Part shown: positions 1 through 8,352 of the stretch, one piece after another
How the letters are laid out: every line of letters starts with the position of its first letter
How positions within the stretch are numbered: position 1 is the stretch's first letter
Origin: Arenicella sp.
GTDB lineage: Bacteria; Pseudomonadota; Gammaproteobacteria; Arenicellales; Arenicellaceae
Assembly: GCA_023299895.1 (NCBI GenBank)
Contig: JALZWI010000226.1
Span: forward strand, 1-24,942
Direction: 5' to 3'
Length of the DNA stretch: 24,942 bases
Notes under the pieces: generated by a model
Database searches by the model: none
What the model saw: the letters and a program-made list of their open reading frames with translations, nothing else
Told to the model about the DNA's origin: nothing
Program-made: the position numbers and the translations under genes

Positions 1-350
1 CTATTCAGCGCAAAGAAGTCGACGATCAAACGGATATTGACGATGATGCAGTTCTAGTGATTTTGCAAAAACAAATCAAACAATCACAAGAGTCAATTAC
101 CCAGTTTACTGCGGGTGAACGCCCGGAGTTAGCTGCCAAAGAACAAGTTCATATCGATCACTTAGCCGTTTACTTACCTGAACAACTTGGTGACGACGAA
201 GTCGCCGCTGCGGTCGCTGATGCAATTAGCAAATCTGGCGCACAAAGCATGAAAGACATGGGCAAAGTAATGGGCATTCTAAAAGGCCAATTACAAGGCA
301 AAGCCGACATGGGAAAAGTTAGCGGACTGATCAAAGCGGCGCTATCATAG
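1..350 (+). CDS. yqeY: YqeY / GatB-like domain protein, C-terminal part (5' end outside window)
   Basis: The reading frame is already open at base 3, reading IQRKEVDDQTDIDDD, and runs to the TAG at 348-350, so about 116 residues are visible; YqeY proteins are about 150 residues, so the start lies just outside the window. The visible part has the family pattern: the helical IKQ-REVDE-like start, a long helix with KQIKQSQESITQF, and a C-terminal tail domain of GatB type (residues from about DDEVAAAVADAI onward, then KDMGKVMGILK and GKADMGKVSGLIK). That tail is shared with the tRNA-binding end of the amidotransferase subunit GatB; the cellular role of YqeY is not well defined. The order yqeY-dnaG-rpoD, with rpsU normally further upstream, is common in gammaproteobacteria and supports the call. 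The GTG at 57 is an internal codon and not the start. Confidence 0.88.
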   Translation, partial: IQRKEVDDQTDIDDDAVLVILQKQIKQSQESITQFTAGERPELAAKEQVHIDHLAVYLPEQLGDDEVAAAVADAISKSGAQSMKDMGKVMGILKGQLQGKADMGKVSGLIKAALS

Positions 351-449
351 AATTAAATACTCGCAGTTTTATATTAAAGCTGGATGAAACTTCATAGCTT
401 GTGAGTGTTTCACTAGCCACACACCCCACCGCAGCAGTAGAATAGCCAG

Positions 450-2264
450 ATGGCCGGGCGCATACCTCAACACTTTATTGACCAACTGATTAATCGAATC
501 GATATTGTCGATTTGATCGATGGTTATGTGCCGCTTAAAAAGGCTGGCGCTAATTACAAAGCTTGTTGCCCGTTTCACGGCGAGAAAACACCGTCTTTTA
601 CTGTCTCTCCCTCTAAGCAATTTTATCATTGCTTTGGTTGTGGCGCTAATGGCACGGCGATTAGCTGGTTGATGGACTATGACCATATGGAATTCCGCGA
701 AGCGATAGAAAAACTCGCCAGCAGTGCGGGTCTGGAAATACCGGAAGAGTCACAAGGTTATGAAAAGAAACAAACTGTCAGCGAAGGCATTGATCTTTAT
801 GACTTGATGAATCGAGTTAATGAGTTCTATCAAACTCAGTTACGCCAGCATACTGACAAGCAACAAGCCATCGAGTATTTAAAAAACCGCGGCTTGAGTG
901 GTGAAATCGCGAAACGCTTTGGCCTTGGTTTTGCGCCTGAGGGTTGGGATAATTTAATGTCTACCCACGGCGCTAGTAACGCTGAAAAGAAAGCCTTAGT
1001 GGATACCGGCATGCTGAGTCAAAACGACAATGATCGAATCTATGATAGGTTTAGACACCGTATTATGTTTCCGATTCATGATCATCGTGGTCGCGTGGTT
1101 GGTTTTGGTGGTCGTGTACTCGATCAAGGCGAACCAAAATATTTAAACTCACCTGAAACACCTATTTTCCATAAAGGATCAGAGTTATACGGTTTGTTCG
1201 CTGCCCGTGGCGGCATCAAAGAAGCCGATGGTGTGTTGGTGGTAGAAGGTTATATGGATGTGGTGGCTTTGGCGCAAGCCGGTATTAATAACGCGGTCGC
1301 AACACTGGGCACCGCAACCACACCGATGCATTTGCAGCGTTTATTTAGGCATACTACCAATGTGACATTTAGTTTTGATGGTGATCGTGCCGGTCGAGCG
1401 GCCGGTTGGAAGGCACTAGAAACTAGTTTACCTCTATTGAAAGACGGTTTTCAAATTAGCTTTTTATTCTTACCCGATGGCGAAGACCCAGATACGATGG
1501 TGAAAAAAGTTGGTAAAGAGGACTTCGAAGAGCTGGTTCGTAACGCATCGCCACTGCCTGAATTTTTACTCGACAGCTTACAGACACAAGCGGACCTGAA
1601 GCGTTTAGATGGGCGTGCCAAACTGGCTAAGCTAGCGGAACCCTTAGTACAACAATTACCAAATGGGATGTTAAAAAAAATGGTGGTTGAACGTTTGTCG
1701 AGCCTAACTCAACTAGCTGCAAAAGATTTAAGTGCGTCTATTACAAAACCAACTAGGTCTAGTAATGACAATTACTCTCGTCGAGCAAAGCAAACGTCAT
1801 CTAATAAAACTCCAACAATGACGCCGATTAGGCGAGCGATGAGTTTGTTATTACAATACCCTGCCCATGCCGATGAATTTGCAGTGCTTGAAGATATTAA
1901 CGAAGAGCAAGTACGCGGAATTAATATGGTGCATTCACTTCGAAAAAATTGCGCCGAATCAAAACACTGCTCTACCTCTAGCTTGTTAGAACGATATCGC
2001 CAAGAATCCTATTTTGAAACTCTGTTACAGCTTGCAAGGCATCAACATAATAATATTGAATCATTAACTGACGAGGAAGCATTGGCTTTAATTCGCAATA
2101 ACAATCGTAAAATCGTTGAAGAGTATCAACAAATTGAAATATCCCGAGCGACGACTGAATTAACTGCCTTAACTAGCCGCAATTCAGTCACAGAACTCAG
2201 CGAGGAAGAACAATTAAGAAAACAACAATTGACTCAATTTATTCGTGATAGCTATAAATCCTAG
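450..2264 (+). CDS. dnaG: DNA primase DnaG
   Basis: This enzyme makes the RNA primers for replication at the fork, working with DnaB helicase. The 604-residue protein has all three primase parts. The N-terminal CHC2 zinc-binding domain has C40, H43, C61 and C64 in CCPFHGEKTPSF and FYHCFGCGANG. The TOPRIM catalytic domain has E266 in VVEGYMDVV and D310/D312 in FSFDGDRAGR, nearly the same positions as E. coli E265, D309 and D311. A C-terminal helical part (about 450-604) would bind DnaB and is much less conserved; the linker near 440-465 is Ser/Asn/Lys rich. The ATG start gives the usual N-terminus (AGRIPQHFIDQLINR). No strong ribosome site is visible upstream. It is about 100 bases behind yqeY and upstream of rpoD on the same strand, the usual macromolecular-synthesis arrangement. 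Confidence 0.97.
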   Translation: MAGRIPQHFIDQLINRIDIVDLIDGYVPLKKAGANYKACCPFHGEKTPSFTVSPSKQFYHCFGCGANGTAISWLMDYDHMEFREAIEKLASSAGLEIPEESQGYEKKQTVSEGIDLYDLMNRVNEFYQTQLRQHTDKQQAIEYLKNRGLSGEIAKRFGLGFAPEGWDNLMSTHGASNAEKKALVDTGMLSQNDNDRIYDRFRHRIMFPIHDHRGRVVGFGGRVLDQGEPKYLNSPETPIFHKGSELYGLFAARGGIKEADGVLVVEGYMDVVALAQAGINNAVATLGTATTPMHLQRLFRHTTNVTFSFDGDRAGRAAGWKALETSLPLLKDGFQISFLFLPDGEDPDTMVKKVGKEDFEELVRNASPLPEFLLDSLQTQADLKRLDGRAKLAKLAEPLVQQLPNGMLKKMVVERLSSLTQLAAKDLSASITKPTRSSNDNYSRRAKQTSSNKTPTMTPIRRAMSLLLQYPAHADEFAVLEDINEEQVRGINMVHSLRKNCAESKHCSTSSLLERYRQESYFETLLQLARHQHNNIESLTDEEALALIRNNNRKIVEEYQQIEISRATTELTALTSRNSVTELSEEEQLRKQQLTQFIRDSYKS

Positions 2265-2487
2265 CTCAATGCTTGAAAATTTGCTCAAGCGTCACTAATT
2301 ACTAGATCTCAGATATCTTAATTGATGCTGAATAAATTATTTTCGTCGTAAAAATAGCGCATTTATCATAATTTTATTATAAAATCCGCCGTCGACCCTA
2401 AACAACACCCTTTATTGACTTCGCGTAATGTCTAAAATCGTTACAAACTAACGCTTATTGTATTACGAGTATTTTGAGGCTCCATCA

Positions 2488-4317
2488 ATGGATTCGACCA
2501 GTAAAAAGACCGAACTAAAACGTCTGATTGTCAAAGGTAAAGAGCAAGGCTTTTTAACCTATAGAGAAATCAACGATCACCTTCCTGAAGACATGAATGA
2601 CACTGACCAAATTGAGTCAGTCGTTAACATGATCAACGACATGGGAATTGATGTATTTGACGCTGTGCCAGATGCAGATTCATTATTGCTTAAAGCGCAA
2701 GCAGAAAAAGACACTGAAGATGACGATGACGATAATACGGATTCCGTACTTGCTACCGCGGTGGAAAGCGAGTTTGGTCGCACCACTGACCCAGTGCGTA
2801 TGTATATGCGTGAAATGGGTACAGTTGATCTTTTAACACGTGCCGATGAGATTAATTTAGCTCAGCGTATCGAAGACGGCATTCGTCAATCTACCGTCGC
2901 AATGGCCGCTTGCCCGTCGGCAATTCAAACCATTTTAGATTTCTTTGATAACGTCAAAGCAGAAAAAATGCGTTTAACCGATCTGTTAGTTGCCTTCATT
3001 GATCCAAATGCTGAAATCGACCCAAATCCAGTCCAGTCTGGTTCTGCTGCACAGAAAAAAGATGAAGACGAGGACGAAGACGAGGAAGAAGAAGTTATCG
3101 ATACTGGTCCAGATATGGATGAAGCGATCGAGCGTTTTAAAGCAATGGCTAAACTGCACAACCGACATGATAAAGCCTTAAACACCCACGGTTATGACAG
3201 CAAACAAGCTCGTAAAATTCAAGCTGAGTTAATCGAAGGCTTGATGGAGATCAAGTTCGTCCCAAAGATTGTCGAAGCTCTCTGGAATTCGGTTCGCCTA
3301 CAAGTCGAGACTGTTCGCCAACACGAAAAAGCGTTGATGGACATTGCTGTGAATGAAGCAAACATTAGTCGCAAAGAATTCATTGAAATGTTCGTTGATC
3401 ATGAGCTGGACGACAAACTTTATAAGAAACTTCTCAAAGCAGCCAAGAATAAAGAAGCCATTGAAGAACATGAAGCTTTAATTATCATGTCACAAGCCAA
3501 ACTTAACCGCATTGTTGAGAACTTGGGCATTCCGATTGAAGAAATCAAAGACATCAACCGTCGTATGTCGATTGGTGAAGCCAAATCTCGCCGTGCCAAG
3601 AAAGAAATGGTTGAGGCGAATTTACGTTTGGTTATCTCAATCGCTAAAAAATACACTAACCGTGGCCTTCAATTCCTTGATCTGATTCAAGAAGGTAATA
3701 TCGGATTAATGAAAGCGGTCGATAAATTTGAATATCGTCGTGGTTACAAATTTTCGACTTATGCAACTTGGTGGATTCGCCAAGCGATTACTCGCTCAAT
3801 TGCGGACCAAGCTCGCACTATTCGTATTCCGGTGCATATGATCGAAACGATTAATAAATTGAACCGTATTTCTCGACAGATTTTACAAGAAAAAGGCCGC
3901 GAAGCTCTTCCTGAAGAACTAGCCGAAAAAATGGAAATGCCAGAAGATAAAGTTCGTAAGGTATTAAAGATTGCCAAAGAACCTATCTCTATGGAAACAC
4001 CAATTGGCGACGATGAAGATTCAAGCCTCGGTGATTTTATCGAAGATAAGAACGTTGAATCGCCGATGGATTCTGCAACCACTTCTGGTCTGCTTTTTGC
4101 AACCGGTGATATTTTAGAAAGCTTGACGCCAAGAGAAGCCAAGGTGCTGCGTATGCGCTTTGGTATCGGCATGAATACCGATCACACTTTGGAAGAAGTT
4201 GGTAAACAGTTCGACGTCACAAGAGAGCGCATTAGACAAATCGAAGCTAAAGCGCTTAGAAAATTACGTCATCCATCACGTTCAGAGCACTTAAAAAGCT
4301 TCCTAGAACAAAACTAA
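2488..4317 (+). CDS. rpoD: RNA polymerase housekeeping sigma factor RpoD (sigma-70)
   Basis: The principal sigma factor, directing RNA polymerase to most promoters. I place the start at ATG 2488: the frame stays open up to a TTG at 2458, but 2488 is preceded by TGAGG at 2475-2479 and gives the family N-terminus (region 1.1, [16 protein letters not shown], then DHLPEDM). The protein is then 609 residues, against 613 in E. coli. Seen in order: region 1.1 (about 5-65), an acidic linker, region 1.2 ([11 protein letters not shown], 101-111), a non-conserved insert with a very acidic run near 191-202, region 2 ([13 protein letters not shown], then [14 protein letters not shown] at 425-438), region 3, and region 4.2 with the helix-turn-helix ([18 protein letters not shown], 578-595). 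The acidic run is normal for gammaproteobacterial RpoD. The 223-base gap after dnaG suggests its own promoter, but I could not pick a convincing one. Confidence 0.97.
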   Translation: MDSTSKKTELKRLIVKGKEQGFLTYREINDHLPEDMNDTDQIESVVNMINDMGIDVFDAVPDADSLLLKAQAEKDTEDDDDDNTDSVLATAVESEFGRTTDPVRMYMREMGTVDLLTRADEINLAQRIEDGIRQSTVAMAACPSAIQTILDFFDNVKAEKMRLTDLLVAFIDPNAEIDPNPVQSGSAAQKKDEDEDEDEEEEVIDTGPDMDEAIERFKAMAKLHNRHDKALNTHGYDSKQARKIQAELIEGLMEIKFVPKIVEALWNSVRLQVETVRQHEKALMDIAVNEANISRKEFIEMFVDHELDDKLYKKLLKAAKNKEAIEEHEALIIMSQAKLNRIVENLGIPIEEIKDINRRMSIGEAKSRRAKKEMVEANLRLVISIAKKYTNRGLQFLDLIQEGNIGLMKAVDKFEYRRGYKFSTYATWWIRQAITRSIADQARTIRIPVHMIETINKLNRISRQILQEKGREALPEELAEKMEMPEDKVRKVLKIAKEPISMETPIGDDEDSSLGDFIEDKNVESPMDSATTSGLLFATGDILESLTPREAKVLRMRFGIGMNTDHTLEEVGKQFDVTRERIRQIEAKALRKLRHPSRSEHLKSFLEQN

Positions 4318-4330
4318 TTTTGTATTATTC

Positions 4331-4361
4331 GCACCTACTTTCTAGGATAGAAAGTAGGTGC
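4331..4361 (+). terminator. rpoD 3' stem-loop
   Basis: A perfect 13-bp inverted repeat, GCACCTACTTTCT at 4331-4343 and its complement at 4349-4361, with a 5-base loop, starting 13 bases after the rpoD stop. It is followed only by ATTTA, not a good U tract. It may therefore be a weak terminator or an RNA processing and stability element in a transcript that continues into the tRNA 19 bases further on. Confidence 0.7.
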
Positions 4362-4380
4362 ATTTACCACTTTTAGAAGT

Positions 4381-4457
4381 GGGCCTTTAGCTCAGTTGGT
4401 TAGAGCATCCGACTCATAATCGGCAGGTCCCCAGTTCGAGTCTGGGAAGGCCCACCA
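4381..4457 (+). tRNA. tRNA-Ile2 (CAU anticodon, lysidine-type), encoded CCA
   Basis: A full 77-base cloverleaf with encoded CCA. Acceptor arms are GGGCCTT and AAGGCCC, the D arm is GCTC...GAGC, the anticodon loop is CTCATAA, and the T arm is CCCAG-TTCGAGT-CTGGG. The anticodon CAU fits elongator Met or minor Ile. The acceptor stem has C4-G69 and C5-G68, which are recognition elements of TilS, the lysidine synthetase that converts C34 so that the tRNA reads AUA as Ile; E. coli elongator tRNA-Met has U4 and A5 instead. The anticodon stem CCGA/TCGG resembles E. coli ileX, which also lies close to rpoD. I therefore prefer Ile2. The outermost anticodon-stem pair (27-43) is a T/C mismatch. Elongator tRNA-Met is the alternative; initiator is excluded by the fully paired acceptor end. 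Confidence 0.93.
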
Positions 4458-4470
4458 TTCTTTTAATACT

Positions 4471-5388
4471 TCAACTTGGCGCTCTTTTGCCCTGCAGACC
4501 GCCAGTGTGAACAAACAAAATTTTGTCTGTACTCTTAAAGTAACCCGCTGCTAACATCTCAGACAATTTAAACATTGCTTTTCCGGTATACACTGGATCT
4601 AGAGGAATACCATGCTGCGCCTCAAATTCATCAATAAACTCGATTAAGGCTGGTGATATTTTTCCAAATCGACCCAAATGACTCTCTTCAATTGACAATC
4701 TCGGTGCTTCACTCCCCAACCAAACTCGAACACGTTCAATGGTTGCATCCTGTTCAGCCACGGCTTGCATGCCTATAACATCGACACCATCAGGTGCCGC
4801 TTGATATAATCCAGCCAGTGTTGCGCCAGTCCCTGTCGCACAAATTGCATGAGTCACGCCTGCAAGTTCTTTTGCCTTTAAAACATCCCTATAGGCTTTA
4901 GCAAGTGATTCAATTGCAGCAATATTACTGCCTCCCTCTGGTAAAACAAGTGCGTTATTGCCGTTTACTAAGGCTTGCAATGCCGGCTCTAAATTTAACT
5001 CTTTCGCCAAACATGGCTCTGCGTATGATGACAGCATCTGTTGAGACTCTCGATAACCTGAACGAGACAAGGGAATTAATTGCATTCCCCATTTTAGACA
5101 GTCCTTTAATGTCGGTGTTAAACAATCATGTAACTCGCCACGAATTGCTCCGAAACTCCTCAAGCCAGATTCTTTACATGCCCAGGCTAAAGCATGAAGA
5201 TGGTTAGAATACGGGCCACCAAAACTTAAAATGCTATTACAACCACTGACCTTAGCAAACCTGATATTGGGTGCTAACTTATACAACTTATTGCCTGAAA
5301 CGGTTGGATGATTTAAATCATCACGAAAGATTATTAGCTCAATTTTGGATAATAAAACTGTGGTTAGCAAACTATGCTTTATCGTCAT
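4471..5388 (-). CDS. PLP-dependent ACC deaminase / D-cysteine desulfhydrase-like enzyme
   Basis: A 305-residue fold-type II PLP enzyme of the group containing 1-aminocyclopropane-1-carboxylate deaminase and D-cysteine desulfhydrase, which release ammonia plus a keto acid or sulfide. The cofactor lysine is probably K34 in HPTVSGNKLYKL. The phosphate or carboxylate-binding loop is GGPYSNHLHALA (57-68), with S61-N62-H63. A second glycine-rich loop, ATGTGATLAGLYQAA, is the PLP phosphate-binding loop. The C-terminus, VHTGGLQG, is also typical. Specificity cannot be set from sequence; marine gammaproteobacteria have many such proteins with unproven substrates, so I give no symbol. The gene ends 13 bases from the tRNA, so it converges with rpoD. 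It lies 38 bases behind the 65-aa gene, probably in one transcript. Confidence 0.88.
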   Translation of the reverse strand: MTIKHSLLTTVLLSKIELIIFRDDLNHPTVSGNKLYKLAPNIRFAKVSGCNSILSFGGPYSNHLHALAWACKESGLRSFGAIRGELHDCLTPTLKDCLKWGMQLIPLSRSGYRESQQMLSSYAEPCLAKELNLEPALQALVNGNNALVLPEGGSNIAAIESLAKAYRDVLKAKELAGVTHAICATGTGATLAGLYQAAPDGVDVIGMQAVAEQDATIERVRVWLGSEAPRLSIEESHLGRFGKISPALIEFIDEFEAQHGIPLDPVYTGKAMFKLSEMLAAGYFKSTDKILFVHTGGLQGKRAPS

Positions 5389-5426
5389 TTTTAACTCTAG
5401 TGAAAGAATAGCACTCAGAACTAGAT

Positions 5427-5624
5427 TTATTCATTGCCTTTACTTGTCACTTTACCTACATTCAAATAATTCAATTCATCTCTTAATATTAAGAATGCCT
5501 CAGTCACATCATTGAGTGGCAAAATATCTTCGCCAAACACCTTCACCATCGTAATCTCGACGGCCACACCATTTGGCAACGTAAATGTTACTGAGTCATT
5601 GCTTTTATCAACTAGAATATCCAT
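5427..5624 (-). CDS. Small protein of unknown function (65 aa)
   Basis: I do not recognise this protein. It has 65 residues, no signal peptide and no membrane segment, a beta-rich N-terminal half (SVTFTLPNGVAVEITMVKVFGE) and a helical C-terminal half (VTEAFLILRDELNYLNV). It is accepted as real because the best ribosome site in the area, GGAGG at 5632-5636 read on the minus strand, stands seven bases before the ATG, and the stretch upstream looks regulatory. The ACC-deaminase-like gene follows after 38 bases, so the two are probably co-transcribed. The fold resembles small regulatory or binding proteins, but that is only an impression. Confidence 0.65.
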   Translation of the reverse strand: MDILVDKSNDSVTFTLPNGVAVEITMVKVFGEDILPLNDVTEAFLILRDELNYLNVGKVTSKGNE

Positions 5625-5657
5625 ATAAACCTCCGTGTTTATTGTCTAGATATAGTA

Positions 5658-5713
5658 GGTGATTTATGTTTTCTATTCATCACCCAGAAAGGTGATTTTA
5701 AACTTACTAGTAA
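5658..5713 (-). promoter_or_regulatory. Possible operator region: GGTGAT half-sites and a palindrome
   Basis: Upstream of the 65-aa gene, GGTGAT occurs at 5658-5663, its complement ATCACC at 5679-5684, and GGTGAT again at 5691-5696. The first two are centred 21 bases apart, about two helical turns, and the last two form a 6-bp stem with a 6-base loop. A perfect 10-base palindrome, TTACTAGTAA, follows at 5704-5713. These are possible repressor or activator sites. No clear -35/-10 pair was found, so this is weak. Confidence 0.3.
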
Positions 5714-5787
5714 TTGCCTATAAGTGTATGGTTCAACTGAGAAGTGCTTGGCTCATCAAAATATGAAATTAATATTGTATTCCATGG

Positions 5788-6546
5788 TTAACAAATTATT
5801 TTTTCAAGTTCTGGAGCCGTTGTTATACCAGTAATTGGATTCATTTCATCTTTACCTTGCAAATGGCGTATTATTCGATAAAGCAAACCTGACGGTGAGC
5901 CATATAACAAAGCATTAACTACCATATCATCATGATCTACGGCCTCAGCACTGCTAAGTAATTTTTTGAATGTCTCGACAAAATTAGTACTATGACGCTG
6001 ACGAATCTCGGTGCCAAAAAAAATATCCTGTAAGCCACCCGGCTGATCATTATAAAGCACTGAAAGGGCAACCATTTTACGCACAAACAGTGACGCATCA
6101 CCATGTGCAGCATCGCTCCTCATACTAGCATACTCATCGCGAGTGATTTCGCCTGTACCTGTTGGTCCACAAACCGAAATATAATGATACCCAGCAATCG
6201 AACCAAGTTGTTCTTGCACTAATGATAAAAGCTTGAAGTAACTATTGCGACGCGAATACAACTCTTGTCGACGCGCGCTTTGCTCTTGTAAATGGGCTGC
6301 TTTTGTATTGGCAGATATTTCAGTTTGTTGCATGAAATGCCCAATCACTAACCATAAGAACGCCAGCGGTGCAAAAGCGCCTTCTAAAAAGCTACCAATC
6401 TCTCCAGTAGGTAAGTTTACGAAGTTAACCCAGCCAACTTTTGCTAATAAATAAATAAGACCAGCACCAATCCATAATATGGTAAGGACAGCACCAAAAG
6501 CGACACGCCAATCTAGTGAAAAATTTTGTTTTTGTTTAGCGGTCAT
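5788..6546 (-). CDS. Two-TM membrane protein with long cytoplasmic domain, unknown function
   Basis: I do not recognise a named family. The 252-residue protein has two N-terminal membrane helices, about 14-34 (WRVAFGAVLTILWIGAGLIY) and 53-71 (FLEGAFAPLAFLWLVIGH), then a charged helical stretch (about 73-110, QQTEISANTKAAHLQEQS), and a soluble domain of about 140 residues. The EGAFAPLAFLWLVIG helix with a following QQ and a coiled stretch is a layout I associate with many uncharacterised proteobacterial membrane proteins. With short loops outside, the bulk would lie in the cytoplasm. It starts 42 bases behind the carbonic anhydrase gene on the same strand, so an operon with it and the TAXI lipoprotein is likely. 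No enzyme motif is visible. Confidence 0.75.
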   Translation of the reverse strand: MTAKQKQNFSLDWRVAFGAVLTILWIGAGLIYLLAKVGWVNFVNLPTGEIGSFLEGAFAPLAFLWLVIGHFMQQTEISANTKAAHLQEQSARRQELYSRRNSYFKLLSLVQEQLGSIAGYHYISVCGPTGTGEITRDEYASMRSDAAHGDASLFVRKMVALSVLYNDQPGGLQDIFFGTEIRQRHSTNFVETFKKLLSSAEAVDHDDMVVNALLYGSPSGLLYRIIRHLQGKDEMNPITGITTAPELEKIIC

Positions 6547-6588
6547 TTTATCTCGGCAAATGATAATTAATAAGTTTTGAATAAATAC

Positions 6589-7191
6589 CTAAGTATAAAA
6601 TTCGACTTCGCCTGTTTCGATAGAATACTCAGCACCAACAATTTTAAGTTGCTTATTATTAATCAAATCACGAATAATTTTCGAGCGGATTTGTAATTGT
6701 TGTGTTGAATATTCAATGTTAGCTTGCATTGCTTTTTTCATTAAACTCGATCTATCTCTTACTATATCATCATTAATAACTGGAGACACAGCAGGCTTAA
6801 GACGGTCGACAATAGACGCAAGATTAGGCGACATTTGATCTGGGTCGCTGAGTAACGAATCAATGGTTGCAGAGATTGCCCCACAATTCGTATGTCCCAG
6901 CACAACGACTAACTGGGTTTTGAATTGCTGGCAAGCAAACTCGATACTGCCAATCTGTGAAGGAGCCACAATATTGCCAGCTATGCGTATAACGAACAAA
7001 TCTCCCACGCCTTGGTCAAAGACTAATTCCGCTGGCACTCTTGAGTCTGAACAACCTAAGATGACCGCCATTGGGTTCTGCTCAGGTAGAACTTGATGTT
7101 TTTTACTGTCCAGCACAGCGCCAGAAGTCGCCGCTTGAACATAACGATAATTTCCCTCAATCAATTCTTTTAGTGCTGCATCAGCATTCAT
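6589..7191 (-). CDS. Beta-class carbonic anhydrase
   Basis: A zinc enzyme interconverting CO2 and bicarbonate in the cytoplasm. At 200 residues it has the normal beta-class length and no signal peptide. Zinc ligands are C47, H100 and C103, seen in GCSDSRVPAE and LGHTNCGAI, and the catalytic Asp-Arg pair is D49-R51. The segment DLFVIRIAGN (64-73) is also family-typical. The start codon lies seven bases beyond the end of the upstream TAXI gene; the AGGTG ribosome site overlaps that gene's stop codon, so the two are very likely translationally linked. The link to a periplasmic binding lipoprotein is unusual. Confidence 0.95.
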   Translation of the reverse strand: MNADAALKELIEGNYRYVQAATSGAVLDSKKHQVLPEQNPMAVILGCSDSRVPAELVFDQGVGDLFVIRIAGNIVAPSQIGSIEFACQQFKTQLVVVLGHTNCGAISATIDSLLSDPDQMSPNLASIVDRLKPAVSPVINDDIVRDRSSLMKKAMQANIEYSTQQLQIRSKIIRDLINNKQLKIVGAEYSIETGEVEFYT

Positions 7192-7197
7192 TTAACA

Positions 7198-8307
7198 TCA
7201 CCTCAATAACCTTGCTTCTTTATAGTATCGTATTGCACCAGCATGCAACGGAATAGCAATCCCTGCATACGGCATCTCTTGTAACTCTATTGCTTCAAGC
7301 GACGGATGAAGCGCCTTAAAGTCTTTGATGTTGACGACAACTTCCTTAACAATATTATATATCGCCTTGATCGATGTTGATTCAGATGCAACAAACACAG
7401 CACCCAAACCAAATGACTGAATATCTTCTGGAGAATTAAGATACTTACCTGCCGGAATAACGCCTGTTCGATAATAAGGCTTGTCAGCGATAACATTTTT
7501 GACATGCTCACCTTCAATAGGAATCATTTTAAGTTTACATGATTCATCTAAGTCTCTTAAATAATCATTAAGGCTACTCATCAAAAATAAAGTCGCTTCA
7601 ACTTCTCCTCCACACAGAGCACTAATTTGATTTAGATCACTCATCCGCACGAGCTTTTTAAACTTATCGTCACCCCAGCCCATAACCGCCAACAAATCAT
7701 TAATAGTCCTATGCTGTAGTGAACGAGCATAGCCAAAACTTACTACGCGATTTTGCAAATCATCAAAAGTGGCTATCTCACTATCGGCTCGAACAATTAA
7801 AGTAACCGGATCAGCTTCTAAAGCAAACACTGCGCGCAGACTTTGATCAGGTTCATCCTTTTCAAAAGTACTGGTTCCATTGTAGGCGTGATACTGCCAG
7901 TCAGACTGTGAAACAACCAAACCAAAGTCGCCTTTACGCAATTCACGCAGATTATAAATTGACCCAGCCGTGCTTTCGACCGAGCAGCGCAGGTTATGAG
8001 TTTCTTTATGTCGGTTCAATAACCGACATATAACACCGCCAATCGGGAAGTAAGCACCTTGCACACTACCGGTACCTAATATCATATGGGTTTCGACCTT
8101 ACTATTAGGCAAGATATCGCCTTTCAAGGGAGCTAATACAGCACCTTGTTTTGTACTATCTTCGTTCTCTATGCTCTCAGAATTACTTACTACAGTTTTT
8201 TGATTCTGATCGCCACACCCAAAAAGTGCCATCAAACTCAGCAGCAACACCAACTTAATAGCGTTGATAAAAATAGGCTGAAACTGAATATTTTTGGATT
8301 TAGACAT
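7198..8307 (-). CDS. TAXI-family TRAP-type solute-binding lipoprotein (orphan)
   Basis: A periplasmic solute-binding protein of the TAXI branch of TRAP transporters. The 369-residue sequence has a long hydrophobic signal (about 14-30) and a lipobox with C31 (ALFGC), so it is probably a lipoprotein. A polar linker (32-70) precedes the binding domain, which opens with the TAXI signature GTGSVQGAYFPIGG (78-91); STAGSIYNLREL follows, and LVVSQSDWQYHAY marks the first lobe. The last part (PYAGIAIPLHAGAIRYY) is the usual end. TAXI proteins normally sit beside a large fused DctQM permease, but none is in this window. It is the first gene of an operon with carbonic anhydrase and a two-TM protein. The substrate is unknown; a permease elsewhere, or a sensory role, are both possible. 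Confidence 0.87.
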   Translation of the reverse strand: MSKSKNIQFQPIFINAIKLVLLLSLMALFGCGDQNQKTVVSNSESIENEDSTKQGAVLAPLKGDILPNSKVETHMILGTGSVQGAYFPIGGVICRLLNRHKETHNLRCSVESTAGSIYNLRELRKGDFGLVVSQSDWQYHAYNGTSTFEKDEPDQSLRAVFALEADPVTLIVRADSEIATFDDLQNRVVSFGYARSLQHRTINDLLAVMGWGDDKFKKLVRMSDLNQISALCGGEVEATLFLMSSLNDYLRDLDESCKLKMIPIEGEHVKNVIADKPYYRTGVIPAGKYLNSPEDIQSFGLGAVFVASESTSIKAIYNIVKEVVVNIKDFKALHPSLEAIELQEMPYAGIAIPLHAGAIRYYKEARLLR

Positions 8308-8352
8308 GAACCTTTATGAATAATTTTAGATAGATCATACTATAAACAATCT

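Noticed and set aside
369..686. Minus-strand ORF across the dnaG start
   Set aside because: Antisense to the zinc-binding domain of dnaG; composition is that of a shadow frame.
2272..2291. Inverted repeat GCTTGA...TCAAGC behind dnaG as a terminator
   Set aside because: Only six base pairs and no T run; not enough for a call.
2415..2446. TTGACT at 2415-2420 as -35 of an rpoD promoter
   Set aside because: The nearest -10-like sequences (TAAAAT, TTACAA) are 12 or 20 bases away, so spacing is wrong.
2925..3185. Serine-rich minus-strand ORFs and plus-frame Lys/Thr ORF near 2990
   Set aside because: They are the other-frame reading of the acidic (GAC/GAA-rich) tract of RpoD, which is normal in this sigma factor.
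4381..4457. Initiator tRNA-Met
   Set aside because: The first acceptor pair is paired and the anticodon stem lacks the three G-C pairs of initiators.
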